A DNA stretch of 64,000 nucleotides from Ectobius pallidus (taxonomy: Eukaryota; Arthropoda; Insecta; Blattodea; Ectobiidae): the NCBI GenBank assembly GCA_964059195.1, contig CAXKWD010000008.1, positions 44,507,502-44,571,501 on the forward strand, written 5' to 3'. Position 1 is the first letter of the stretch; each line of letters begins with the position of its first letter. The notes below the pieces were generated by a model. That model saw nothing but the letters and a program-made list of their open reading frames with translations, did no database searches and was not told the DNA's origin. Below are positions 32,336 through 43,651 of the stretch, one piece after another. The position numbers and the translations under genes are program-made.

Positions 32336-34160
32336 ACTTAGTTGTTGTTAGTGCAAGTGATTTCGGCGGAGGACGTAAAGACCTACACGTCACTGATAGA
32401 GGCAATGAAGGTCTTTCCGACACCACGAAACGTGAGAGGGATTCAGAGATTCTTGGGACTGCCATATTTTTTTTTTATCGAAGATACATTAAAGATTTCG
32501 CTAAGATAGCGCAGCCTTTGACAGAACAGTTAAAGAAAAATGTGAGTTTCAAGTGGAGATTAGAAGAACAGCAGGCCATGGATTGGTTGAAGAAAGCACT
32601 AACCTCTGATCCGGTACTTGCATAGTCTGAGTTTCACGACCATTTATCGTAGCGCCCTAGGGGCGGTGTTGTCACAGTTGAGTGAAGGATATTATCCCCG
32701 GCGAAACAACGTTATGGACTTTTGCACCGTGAGCTATTGGCGGCTTTGTAGGGAATCAAGTATTTTCGGTCTTATTGAATAGGAGGACCCAGATTCGACC
32801 TCATCACTGATTATATGGCACTGTATAGTATACTATCTGAAACCGCGGAGAACCCCTAGGTGGCGAGGTGGTCCCTGCAATTGTCGGAATATGATTTTGA
32901 AGTCGTCCACCGTCCAGGCAAATTTCACGGTAACGTGGAAGCTCTTTCTCGTAGGCTAATGCCCTTTTTAACCAGCTCCGAAGAACAGTATCAGTGAAGA
33001 AGAAGGGCAGGATAAGCCGTGCCAGAGAAGGAAGGATTTGAGGTACAGGATGGATTACTCTGAAGGAGCACGAAGTGGGGACCGCGAATTGTAGTTCCTA
33101 GAGCTTGAAGAAATGAGGTCTTATTTGAGTGCCATCACCATGTACCTCTAATCATGGGGGCAGAAATCTCACTAACAGGCGTGTGACAGTGAAATGCTGG
33201 AGGCCTGGCAGGAGATGGGATGTGACCCAGTAAGTGAAGAATTACATAGTTTGCCGGAAGCACACCGAACAGGATCGCAGAAGGGCAGAATTACAGCAGC
33301 CGCCAGAGGTGAGGCAACCCGTTGGGCGCGTAAGCCTTGGAAAACTGTGGCCCGTTCCCAAAAAACTCGGAAGTTGGGGAGCAAGTACATACCCACCATT
33401 ACCGACCATTTTAGCCGATACCTAGTTATGGTGCCGCTTCAAGATCAGAGAGCGGAAACCATTGCCGGGGCCTTCGAGATGGAGAGGGTATTGAAGTTTG
33501 GAAAATTTCAAAGCATTTTGAAAATCAAGGTCCAAATTTTATGTCCGACCTGATGGAGCAATTGTGTCGACTGCTGCAAATCATAAAGGTAAGGACCAAC
33601 CCTTTCCATCCACAAGCCAACTGGAGGAACGAGAGGGTGCACAGAACCATATTCGGTATGTTAAAAATATGTGAGTGCTAAGCAGGATGACTGGGAAAAT
33701 TTATTTCCCTATGTTGTCACTGAATATAACACCAGAGATCACGAATCTACCGGTATAAGTTCATATAAGATCATGTATGGCTGACGCATGCCACTGCTGT
33801 TTGACGTCAGCTGGTCACGCATCCGGAGGTCGAGAGCCTAGCAGCGCATTTGTGAGACGCCATGAATTTAGTGATGAAGAGGAATCGCTGTGCATTCGCA
33901 AGGCAAGCAGTACAGTACGACAAAAATTTAAAGCCGGTAAACTACGCAGTGGAAGATTGGGTGTTCTTGTAAATTCTCCAATTAAGGCAAGGACTAACGA
34001 AAAGATTTTCATCTAAATGCAAAGGCCCTTTGAAGTTGTAGAATTATTACCGCTCGTATATCTGAGATAGTAACATAGTGGTTCGCACCAACTGAGTGAA
34101 GAGGTAAGAGCCGAGGCAAGATCAAAATAGAAGAAGTATACACCAAGAAAAAGAAAAACA

Positions 34161-34789
34161 CCAAGTCAGACCGAGCAAATCACTATGGAACCGGTTTGAT
34201 GGGAGTAGTGCAAGATGAATTAATTTGCGACTCAGAGGATAACATAGCGGGATCGGTTCAGGCCGGCAGTGATTACCGCACACGGGGAAAACCAGCAGGA
34301 GAGTGTCTCACCCACCCGAGCGCAGAGCAGGCTACACCAAGCAGCCAACCCAGCAAATGACAACGAGGGTGCTGTGAGGAAATCACCCGACCCGGAGGAT
34401 CGACACCAGTGGTCATCGGTGAGGGAACGCTGCCAATAGTTCGCGGCCAGTACCTGCGTGGTCAACAACTTCTGTTGGGGATTCATCGTCCAAACTCGTG
34501 CCTTCCTCCATGCTTGTTACAATTTGAGAACCAAAGACCCGTCAGCATGGGTGGTGGCGTGTCCGAGAAGGAGGGACGAGGAGGGCCAAGCATTCTATTA
34601 TGTGGAATCCATCAATTCAGAAAATATCTATTTTTTACGATCTCGTCACGATAACCGTTAAGACTGACCAATAAATTCCTTCTAGAATAATCAATATTAG
34701 TGTGCCTCACAGTACTGCATATGATATAACTTGTCTGTCAGTGAGGTGGACCATCAGTCATGGGAGAGATGTTCCATCTGGCGCTGTGA
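34161..34789. other. No recognised gene
   Basis: Probably the non-coding end of the gypsy relic. Frames on both strands here overlap each other and carry no motif. Confidence 0.45.
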
Positions 34790-34795
34790 AGTGAA

Positions 34796-34987
34796 CTCTG
34801 GATTAGCTCAGTTGGTAGAACAGTGGCACGGATACCCAAAGGTCCTGGATTCAAATCCCAGTGTCAGATGAATTTTCCTCCTATAATATTGTCATGTAAT
34901 GTCCAACAGAGACAATAATCTGTGGTTCATGAATGTGTGTATATATGCAGATTCCTTCGAGTTTACGTCGAATTAAAAAAAATAACT
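34796..34987 (+). repeat. tRNA-derived SINE
   Basis: The tRNA-like head has an A box TAGCTCAGTTGG (34804-34815) and B box GGATTCAAATCC (34847-34858). The T-arm is intact, but the D-stem has GAAC for GAGC and the acceptor stem is only partly paired, so it is not a functional tRNA. A body of about 100 bp follows, ending in an A-rich tail (34974-34982). AGTGAA occurs on both sides (34790-34795, 34988-34993), a possible short TSD. Confidence 0.7.
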
Positions 34988-34993
34988 AGTGAA

Positions 34994-35550
34994 AGTTAGC
35001 AAAATATAATGTAGTAAATGTTGAATTTCAAAAGAAATTAATAACTGAACTGAAGGCAATTGTGCGTGGAGAACAAAAGGAAATTCTTCTTTTTTCTTTC
35101 TGTTTGTTTTAAGCTATTCAGTGTGATGCAAAAGGTAATCGTCTTAATGTTAATTCCGTATGTTATCATGTGTTTATGTGACAAACATGATGGGCAGTAA
35201 GACCATAAGAGGGCCAGCCCGAAATGAGGTAGTTATCCATTAATCGCCCATGTGAGTAACTTTTGTTGTTACGTATAAATGTGTTGAGCACAGTAAACTT
35301 TGATTATATAAGGCTTATCTGGCGAAGTGAATGGCGAAGGGACCAACCATGCTTATACCATATCAAATGAAGAGCGCACATTCATTTAATATCAGGTCTG
35401 AGAGCAATGTCGCATTTGTCTGGAATTTCCCTAATTAAAACCTTAAAGAAGATGTGATGATGATATTGAGTTGATACAGACATAGATGAGAGAAAAGTTG
35501 AAATATGAGAGGGTCACTGACTTTGGTGGGTAGTAAAAGAGAGGAGAGTA
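34994..35550. other. No recognised feature
   Basis: AT-rich. The motif AAGAGGGCCAG at about 35211-35221 recurs at 39090-39100 but the flanks do not match. Confidence 0.5.
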
Positions 35551-36472
35551 AGGGCCAGTTGTATAAACATGTAATCTGTGGTTAGCATCCAAAATTAACT
35601 TTCAGTTATATTTAACTGTCTTTTCTGTTGTATAAACATTAATCCAAGTGTATGTAATCCTAATAAATAGTTCAATATAACTGGTGAATTTTTGCAAGTT
35701 AAAACATTAACTGATGATTTGGAAATTTCGAACAGTGAAAGGACACTAGAAATCCATTTTGCAAGTACAATGTGAGTTATTAATTATTATTTTCATATCA
35801 TTTAGATTCAGTTTGCTTTCATTTTGTCTAATGACATTAAAAATTCAGATACCGGTACCTTTTTTGTTGATTATGGTAGCTCTATATTACAAAATAGCAA
35901 CATTTATTTCTAGATTTCTGATTATTCAGATATAGTACCTCATCTGGTGACATATCTGTAAAACTCACACTGTGTTTTTGCTTTTCTATTTTTTTTATTT
36001 ATTGTATAAATGTTATTATTATTATTATTGTTATTGTTATCCTATGCCAGTACTTCGCTGGTCTACAGAATTGCTAAATAAATAAATAAATGAAAATTCA
36101 TCATGCATCTCATGTATGTCATAATAGAAGGAATCCTTTATTAGTACGGAGTGTCGTGTTACCAAAAATTGAATAGAAGAACTAGATAGAGGTTATGTCT
36201 CCCATTGCAGTCAAGAAAAAAGCAAATTCATGATATGTTCATGATACTCAAGGTCAGCTCTGAAGTTCCATACAAATTATTGTAATTGGAAGCTTTCAAA
36301 TAGTTACTGGGGACAAAGAAACAGCCAGTAGAACCATTCATAACGTGACAAGAGAGAAATATGCTTTAAGTCCTCATTTTATTAGAATGCCAACTAAGGC
36401 CAGTGTCATAAGAGAACAATACTAGATTTCTATAATATTCATAACCTTCCAGGCATTATAGGTGCTATAGGT
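35551..36472 (+). pseudogene. PIF/Harbinger element relic with HARBI1-like nuclease fragment
   Basis: At 36290-36470 two plus-strand frames read FQIVTGDKETASRTIHNVT, HFIRMPTKASVIREQ and, after a frameshift and stop, DFYNIHNLPGIIGAIG. This is the order seen in HARBI1-type nucleases (GDxxxxSxxTVSRxI, then FxxIxxFPGVIGxIDGTH), but it stops just before the catalytic DGTH. The left boundary may be the TIR-like GGGCCAGTTGTATAAAC at about 35552 preceded by TAA, the usual Harbinger target. The right side is cut by the BEL/Pao relic. Confidence 0.55.
35986..36092. repeat. (ATT)n and (AAAT)n low-complexity tracts
   Basis: ATT/GTT repeats at about 36010-36040 and TAAATAAATAAATAAATG at about 36076-36092. 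Confidence 0.85.
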
Positions 36473-38940
36473 TGCAGCTGTCAGAACTCTTCAAGAATTA
36501 GCTATCCAAGATGGCGGCAAATATCGCCCAGAAGTATCTTCAGCTCTGAAGAATAACTTTTACGGTGATGATTATCTCCAGTCCTTCGCTTCTATAGATG
36601 ACGCTAACGACATAGTGTCAGATGTTATTAAACTCCTGCAAGAAGGCTGTTTTACTCTCACGAAGTTTTGTTCTAACTCGGAACAATTTCTGCAATCTAT
36701 ACCAGAAGACGCACCAGATTTATTTAATAACAGTGATACTATCAAAACCCTTGGACTACATTGGAAAGTTTCAACTGATATGTTTGTTTATGCTAGTAAA
36801 CAACCTAGCAAACCGCCCTTGACTAAAAGGAATATTTTTTCAACTATATCGAATATTTTCGACCCGATGCACTTCATTGCTCCAGTGATTGTCCAAGCAA
36901 AGAAATTCATACAGAAATTATGGTTGTTGAAAATAGATTGGGATGACCCAGTTCCTCAATTTCTTATCTCAATGGCTCACTTATGAAAAGAGTTTACTTG
37001 ATTTAAACTTGATAGCATTGCCACGTGCTCTAGGTATTCAAGCTTCAACTTCTACTACCGATCTTCACATATTTTGTGATGCCTCTCAAGAAGCTTATGG
37101 TTGTGTTGCTTATCTTGTTCATGGTAACGAGCAACAAAATTATTCATCTCTGCTTTGTTCTAAATCTAAGGTTGCTCCAATAAAGGAACTACCTATTGCC
37201 AGATTAGAACTCTGTGCTGCTGCGATGTCAGTAGAACTCAAAGAAATGCTTCTCAGTACTCTCCAGATCACTGTAAGGAAAGTGTGGTATTGGACAGACT
37301 CTCAGATAGTTTTAGCGTGGCTTGCTAACCCTGCTAAAACTTGGAATGTTTTTGTATCTCATAGAGTACAGAGAATTCAAAATTATTCAATTCCCTCAGA
37401 TTGGAATTATGTGAGTACTTCACAAAACCCTGCGGATAAAATATCCAGAGGATGTTCTCCTGTACAATTGGTGAATAATGCATTATATTGGAATGGACCT
37501 TCATGGATATGTCTACACATATCTCAGTGGCCTACTCAGCCTCTTCATTTAACTCATATGGAAGTTCGTGAACAGAGGAAAGAAAAATCCATTGCATGTG
37601 TATCTATTGCTCATCAAGATGATATCATATTGAGATTTTCTTCCTTTGACAGATTGATTCGTGTGACTGCATATATTGGTCGATGGAAATCTAAAGCAAA
37701 GAACAGACAGTTTCTGCATTATGAGCACTTCAACTCAATATTAATTTGGGCAGAAGGCATAATGAACTCTCGACCAATCTCTCCGATATCTGAAGATCCA
37801 GACGATCTTACACCTCTCACTCCATTTCATTTTCTAGTGGGACAGTCTTTAGCCCCGCTCGATATAACATCCATGGGAAAATCATCTCAGAAATTTTCTC
37901 AAGATTTCAAGAATTTGCAGTCTATTCAAGGCAAATTATGGAAAAGATGGCGCCTTGAGTATCTGAGCTGGCTACAGAAACGTCACAAATGGCAAACTCT
38001 TAATCCCAATAAGACTAAATCATTCAGACTAAATCATTTAGTCTTAGCGGCCTGTCACACTGAGCTTCGATCGATCAAGACCAGCCGACTGCCATCAAGC
38101 GCTCTCGACTAAATTTCTGTTCCTTGTCACACTGCATCGAGCGTCATCGATCAACGAAAATATTATAGGTTAAGTACCTATATGATTTTACTAGGTCTAC
38201 TCATCACTGTATATTACAGTAAAATATATTACCTTATTAGGCCTACGTCTGATTATCTCCTGCACAATATCGTACTACATGTGTTGGGATGTAGGGTTAA
38301 ATATTACGCCTACTATCTCAGGCTACATCTGTTTACTTCAAGTTTCGGCCGAGCGAAGAGGTTTGTTGTTTGTTTTAGTTCGATCACCCACCGCTAGGTG
38401 CTACAACTCGATAGATATTTGTATTTGTACAATTAAATTACATAAGAAGATATCGTTTTAAGAGCCTTAATGGATTCGTGCAAATGTATTTCATTCGAGT
38501 GTGAGTCTAAAACGACATTATTGTGACAGGTAAATCTTCCAGCATCAATTCTTTAGTTCAGGTGGGTACGAGGCTTCCGAGTGCTGGCCACCATTTGCCA
38601 TCGACCGTCGATTGAAAAACGGACAGGTTTGATTTCACAGACCCGTTGAACACTCTCGCTCGTTGTTGATCGCTGGCGATCGATGATATGTGACTGCTAC
38701 CACTGCTGTCTATAGGTTCGTTATATCGGTCGCTGTCGCCCGATCGATCCAGTGTGACAGCCCCCTACTCAGAGATGCTACGAAACCTAGTGTTTGGGAA
38801 CTAGCTCGCGTTCTTAAATTACATTTTGGTAATGATAATCTCTCTCGTGTAGTGAAACTCAAAACTGATTATGGTATTGACATTCGCCATATCTCTCAGG
38901 TAGCTCCACTACCCATAAGTGATTTTGTTGTCTTAAACAA
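36473..38940 (+). pseudogene. BEL/Pao pol relic: RT end, RNase H, fused integrase C-terminus
   Basis: It opens with RTLQELAIQDGGKYRPEV and the RT catalytic box FYGDD (YGDD 36561-36572; the family has YVDD), then VIKLLQEGCFTLTKFCSNSE. A frameshift near 36950 leads into a 389-codon frame (36943-38112). There, RNase H is visible as DLHIFCDASQEAYGCVAYL, ARLELCAAAMSVELKEM and WYWTDSQIVLAWL. The frame then passes without a stop into the integrase C-terminal half (FNSILIWAEGIMNSRPISPI and DDLTPLTPFHFLVGQSLAPL). The zinc-binding and DDE catalytic part between them is deleted. The last integrase piece (VWELARVLKLHFGNDNLSRV, 38790-38940) follows a 718-bp MITE. Translation is otherwise clean, suggesting fairly recent decay. 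Confidence 0.85.
38047..38764. mobile_element. PIF/Harbinger-type MITE, 718 bp, inside the BEL integrase
   Basis: Ends GGCCTGTCACACTG (left) and GGGCTGTCACACTGGATCGATCG (right, inverted) form imperfect TIRs. The flanks are TTA (38044-38046) and CTA (38765-38767), consistent with a TWA target and one mutation. Removing the insert restores the integrase frame (LVL then LRDAT). The subterminal regions carry many GATCGAT-like motifs. There is no transposase; frames inside are by chance. Confidence 0.78.
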
Positions 38941-41330
38941 CAGCGTGTGACTTCTCACGCAGTAAACTCTCTCGCCGCGTGTAGTCAATTGCCCTTAAGA
39001 AAAAGACTTTCTCTCCATGGTCATTCATTCATCTCATGGTTAGGATATGTATTTTTTGTGATTGTATGTATTTTTCTTTTTTGTTGTAAAGAGGGCCAGT
39101 ATGGTTACGTGACGTAACGATATGAAAGTGATATTGTAATAGTTCATCACGTAATCATACGCTTCTAGTCAGTTCTGATACGCATCACGTGATTAGAAAT
39201 TTCCAGAGCGTGTCGCAATCATTTGCGCCCCGTTCTGTGTCGTCACGTGTAGAACTTTGGTTCAATTCCTCAGTTCGACACAGACGCCGTTCTCATTCAG
39301 ACGCTGTTCTACATCAGACGCTCTTCGTCTCCGATTCTCTTCATCTCTCCCTGCGCTCATGCAGGATATATATGTATATCTCTCTCCGATCTACGTAGGC
39401 CTATATACTAGTGCCAACGATCTCAGCTCTGTATACAAGATATATTCTCTCTTCGCTCTACGTAGATTTCTTCAGCAGTTATATGAACTGCCAGTTGTTC
39501 CTCTGTAACAACTCTAATCATCAAGAACTCCAAGTACTTCTTCGTGCTTCGAGTGATTTATGGAATCACTACTCCACAAGAACTTCTATCCTGACTTTCT
39601 AACAGAAATTCAGAAATTCAACATTGGACGTCAGTACCGTTCAGTGGCTAACGGGAATCTTGCAGAATGCAGTCTGGGATTCTCAAAGCTAAGTATTATT
39701 CTTGCAGCAATAATAGCTCTTGGATTAAGAAACTCTAAACTCAGCAGAAATCGCTATACTGCATATTATAGTTATTGTTCTATTTATAACGCAAGAACAG
39801 AACGCTTATATCAGAACGACTATAAAACCTTCTATATATATCACTGTAACAAATCATTAATTGTATTAATGTTATCAATTTGTTCAGTAACTAATCTCAA
39901 ATGATACCCATTATCTATGTGGTTGATCTCTTAATCATTTTGTCGGTCTATTGTACTGAAATTAGTATAAGATATTTATATCAGATCATATCATTCACAC
40001 TTTGTTAATATCATTTATTGTTCTTACCAAATACATTTATTTGTGAGAAATTTACATATCTAATATGTGGAATATTTTGTTTCAGAAGTTCTAGGCCTAT
40101 CATAATCCTATATGTGTATTTATTACAACAACAAGATTTATGTCATAGTGGAATTAACCATTCTTTTGAACTGTGTTAAGAAAGTATTTATTTTGTATTT
40201 CTTGTCAGAAGAAAATTTATTCATTTTGTTTTCTAATTATTATGAAGACATAAATTATATGTTTTGCAATTGTAATTCTTTGTATTCAAATAGTATACTC
40301 AGAATAAAATTTATTTTTCTAGAAAGAAAAATTGGTGACCCCTTTATATCTCATTTCCTTCATGGAAATACTTTATGGAGGTAGGAACCAACGTCTCCCC
40401 CCTCCATAGGATACGTTACGAGTTTCTCATTCATAGACGTCATCTCTTAGCTACTTCCACTTCCGTCTTCTGTTCTGTTCTCTGATTGGTTGTATCGTTA
40501 TTTTTCGCATAAACATAACGCAGAAGCTTGGTGTTTGCAAGGTTCTACGTTACGTTTAATTTTACGTTTACGTGATGCATTGCGGTCACATTGAAAAATA
40601 TGGCCCCAAACTTTTAAGTATACGTTACGTTTACGGTTAATTTTCTATCTGAATGGGCCATCAGATAAAACCATGATGCAGAGAGCATAGTCATAGTCAT
40701 TCTTGAGGATGCAGGTTTAAGTACCGTGTGAATGCAAGCTTTCATTTCCGCGCGTCTGTATCCATGCACTATATATACCCGTATAGCATCGGTGAGAGCA
40801 GAACTTGCTGACATAGAATTTTATTCATGTGTCTTTACTAGTTTCTTATGTTCTGATTGGCGAGATTCGAACCTCGCGCCGCGGAACTATGTTGGCAATA
40901 AGAGATGGTACGATTCACTAAGTTCAACATATGGTATTCAAACGCGAAGGGGGCGTGTGTTAGAAACTGATAAAAGAAATCCAGTTGAGGCCTGCAAACT
41001 GATTTTTGTTGTGCAACATAATGGAGGCCACAAACTTCTCGTACAGGTTCTTCGTAAGATGTAGGAAGCCAGACACATACTTATACCAGAAAAGTATAAC
41101 CTATTTCAAGCATTTACCTTTCATCGTAAATCGGATTAAGGATTTCATTTAATATGGAGAGCCATCTGTTATTGATTAATTGCTTAATTCATTTATTAAA
41201 ATATTATTATTTATATTGTTAATTAATTATTATTTGCTAAATTGTTTATTATCATTATTAATTTAATTATCATTTATTAGGGGTCAATTACTTTAATTAT
41301 TATTATTTATTATATAATTATGTTAATGTT
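38941..41330. other. No gene; may include a BEL LTR
   Basis: The stretch after the BEL pol end is where a 3' LTR would lie. A purine-rich GTAAAGAGGGCCAG (39087-39100) could be the polypurine tract or LTR edge. A poly(A)-like AATAAAATTTATTTTT is near 40304, followed by TTGGTGACCCC (40331-40341), which looks like a primer site. No second copy exists in the window to prove an LTR. Part of 40390-40670 has ACGTTACGTTTA-type motifs. 41160-41330 is a TTATTA-rich low-complexity tract. Confidence 0.35.
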
Positions 41331-42834
41331 GGTATGCTAGTCGTCCGTCACTTGTTTTTCCAGTTGTCGTCTGCTGGCACCATGCTTTTAAATGGCGTTC
41401 CATCTTCCCACTCCGAAAAATATGTTCGTAAATTTATATTTTTATAGAGGACATGAGGATACTATACATACTTTGTTGCCTACTGGGCCCTTCTAGAATG
41501 TTCAAGTGTCAAAAAGACGAAAGGAAACTTACAGCAGATAGGCTCTAAATAACACTAAAAAGTATTAACTAACAAATATTGTGAGATATTTCCGATATAG
41601 ACGACATTATTGTGAACTCGACTTGCAGTAATATGTTATTAATATATGAATATTTATATGCAGTGTGGCGATTGGATATTCTTTAATTTTTAAATTAATA
41701 TTAAATTTGCCGTGAGTATCGAGAAGATGTTATGGGCCATTAAAAAATAGAGTAAATTACAAATACAAATAAATTAAAATTTCGTAGTAACGCAATGATA
41801 ATTACAGTACATTGTGTTAGTTTTAGGCTATACTTTTGTTAAACTGTATCTTTAGTGCACCTTTATATTTAAAGATCACTTTCCTGTTTAATTTATTTAG
41901 TTATTTTAGGCATATTTATTTTACTTTGCTGTATACTTATGTGTATATTACTGTAGCCTTCTATTGCATCTGAGATCAAAATATAAATTCTGTGATTTCT
42001 AAATAGCCAAGTTAGATTCACGGCCAAATAGGCTACATAACTTAACGTATGATAATTATTAAATTCTGCCTTTATATTCTGCTATGTCATGCAATGAAAT
42101 ATTCTTAATATTTTGTCTCAGGACTAGAAATGAAAATCATGTATCGATGGTCTATCATACCGATAATAAAAGGGATAACAATGAATGAGGAATGAGAAGA
42201 AAAAAGTATCATCGATTCTCAAGATCTTTTTCTTTTTTTAACTGTTATGGACAGGAAAAGGTAAGTTTTCGTGTTGTAAACATATTTTAATATTTTGATT
42301 TTGAACACGTTTTTATATGACGGTATAGGCTAAATATGCATTTGATATAGAAAATAAATAATATTAAAAATGTCTGCGAATACACACCACATATATCAGT
42401 GTTTATCACGTATATCAATTAGTATTTTACTGTCTGAACCCTAGAGGTATATTCTTTTAGTTACTTTGAATCATATCCAAATTAGCAGCACTGTATATAA
42501 ATATTCATATATGATTAACATTTTGTGCGTCGGGAACATAGTAATGTAGTTAATAGCGGGCATTTATCACAGTCTTTGTCAGCTTATTCTTCCTTCTTTT
42601 CGACTTATATACCGTCTATCTTTTGCAATTTTTCTTTAAGCTTTTCACGTAAATATATTCTGGAAGTGTCCAGTATACCTAGTACAAAGAAATGCGCCTA
42701 GTAGCGCTTTACCCGCTACAAAAATAGAAAAGTTCGAACGTATTTTTCAGTCTGCTAAGATCAAAGGCCATTTAAAAGCATGGTGCCAGCGGACGACAAC
42801 TGGAAAAACAAGTGACGAACGGCTAGCGCATACC
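41331..42834. mobile_element. Non-autonomous DNA element with ~66-bp TIRs, 1.5 kb
   Basis: Left 41331-41396 and right 42767-42834 are near-perfect inverses, sharing GTCACTTGTTTTTCCAGTTG, TCGTC and CTGGCACCATGCTTTTAAAT. The 1.37-kb interior is AT-rich without ORFs. I could not find a convincing target duplication, so the exact ends and superfamily are open. Confidence 0.8.
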
Positions 42835-42922
42835 GGCTAGAGCAGTGGAGACATCTGCTGGTTCTAGCTCGCTACATCCCTATTGTGCTTACCCCCTGTT
42901 TGGCGAGGCTAAGTTTCGCACT

Positions 42923-43651
42923 TGTGTCTAGGGAAAAACGGTGAGGAGCCGCAAAGACTGTTCGACAGCACTGGGCTGTTTCGTACTTCTTGCATCATGG
43001 CACCAAATTCGAATGTTAGATCCTCAACATAAGCATGTGTTCAGCCGCTCTTGAAGCACACACACTACTTTCTCTACCTTTATAAAAAAAAATTGTCATT
43101 TTCTCTCGTCTTATTCTACATTTTGAAAAACTCACAGAACGTTCTCTACCATACGCATTTAAATAAATTACTATTTTCCAGCTTTTTCAAAACTCGCATA
43201 ACTCTCTACCTTAAGGATTGAAATTACTATTTTTTTTACGTCTTACTGGGAACTCTCACTCAACTTTCTGAAATCTAATATTTTTTTTATTCTTCTTTAC
43301 TGTGTTTTTACCGACCCCGAAGTAACAAAGGATCGACTTTAAAAATTTGTAAAGATTATACTTTACACAAGAAATTCGTCTTATTCTTCCTCTTGGAACT
43401 CACACAACGTTCTGTTTCTTAAGCATTGAAATAACTATTTTCTCGCGTCTTGTTTCGCCTCTTAGAACACATAGGCTACGCAACTTTCTCTAACTTAAGC
43501 AATGAAATTACTATTTTCTCGCGACTTATTCCATACCTGGGAACTCTCGCATGATTTTAATCTCGTTATGTACATTATTGTATAGAGGTAATGTTATATA
43601 TTCTATTGATGAGTTTTATAATCTGAGTGTCTTTTAATATCTCTTATGACT
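42923..43651 (+). repeat. Left arm of a long inverted repeat, built from ~60-80 bp tandem units
   Basis: The arm is a run of about six degenerate units centred on ATTACTATTTTCTCGCGTCT, then GGAACTCTCACAAC, then TCTCTACCTTAAGCATTGAA. A unique spacer with ACCGACCCCGAAGTAAC interrupts them. The whole arm recurs inverted at 50488-51239. Confidence 0.85.

Larger units (their letters stand above)
30850..34160 (+). pseudogene. Ty3/gypsy pol relic (RT N-terminus, RNase H, integrase)
   Basis: Plus-strand islands in order: KPYRVPHHLKPVVEEFID, WAAPIVIVKKKSSDGAPKYR and CDFRSLNRVTTPDVYPFPDI (RT start, 31380-31640). After the nested LINE come ISAEDVKTYTSLIEAMK, IQRFLGLP and YIKDFAKIAQPLTEQLKK. The RNase H region reads FDLITDYMALYSIL and SLQLSEYDFEVVHRPGKF (to 32960). 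Integrase reads SKYIPTITDHFSRYLVMVPL (33376-33440), NPFHPQANW and WENLFPYVVTEYNTRDHEST. A GPFEVVELLP-like C-terminal part follows (34025-34060). The RT catalytic core (YVDD region, about 190 residues) is missing at the LINE junction. Many frameshifts. No flanking LTR was recognised. Confidence 0.8.

Noticed and set aside
34800..34875. Functional tRNA gene
   Set aside because: D-stem mismatch, weak acceptor stem and an attached body with A-rich tail fit a SINE better.
40840..40890. tRNA-like B box on the minus strand (AGGTTCGAATCTC)
   Set aside because: No matching A box or D-arm at proper distance and poor T-stem pairing; at most a degraded tRNA-derived fragment.
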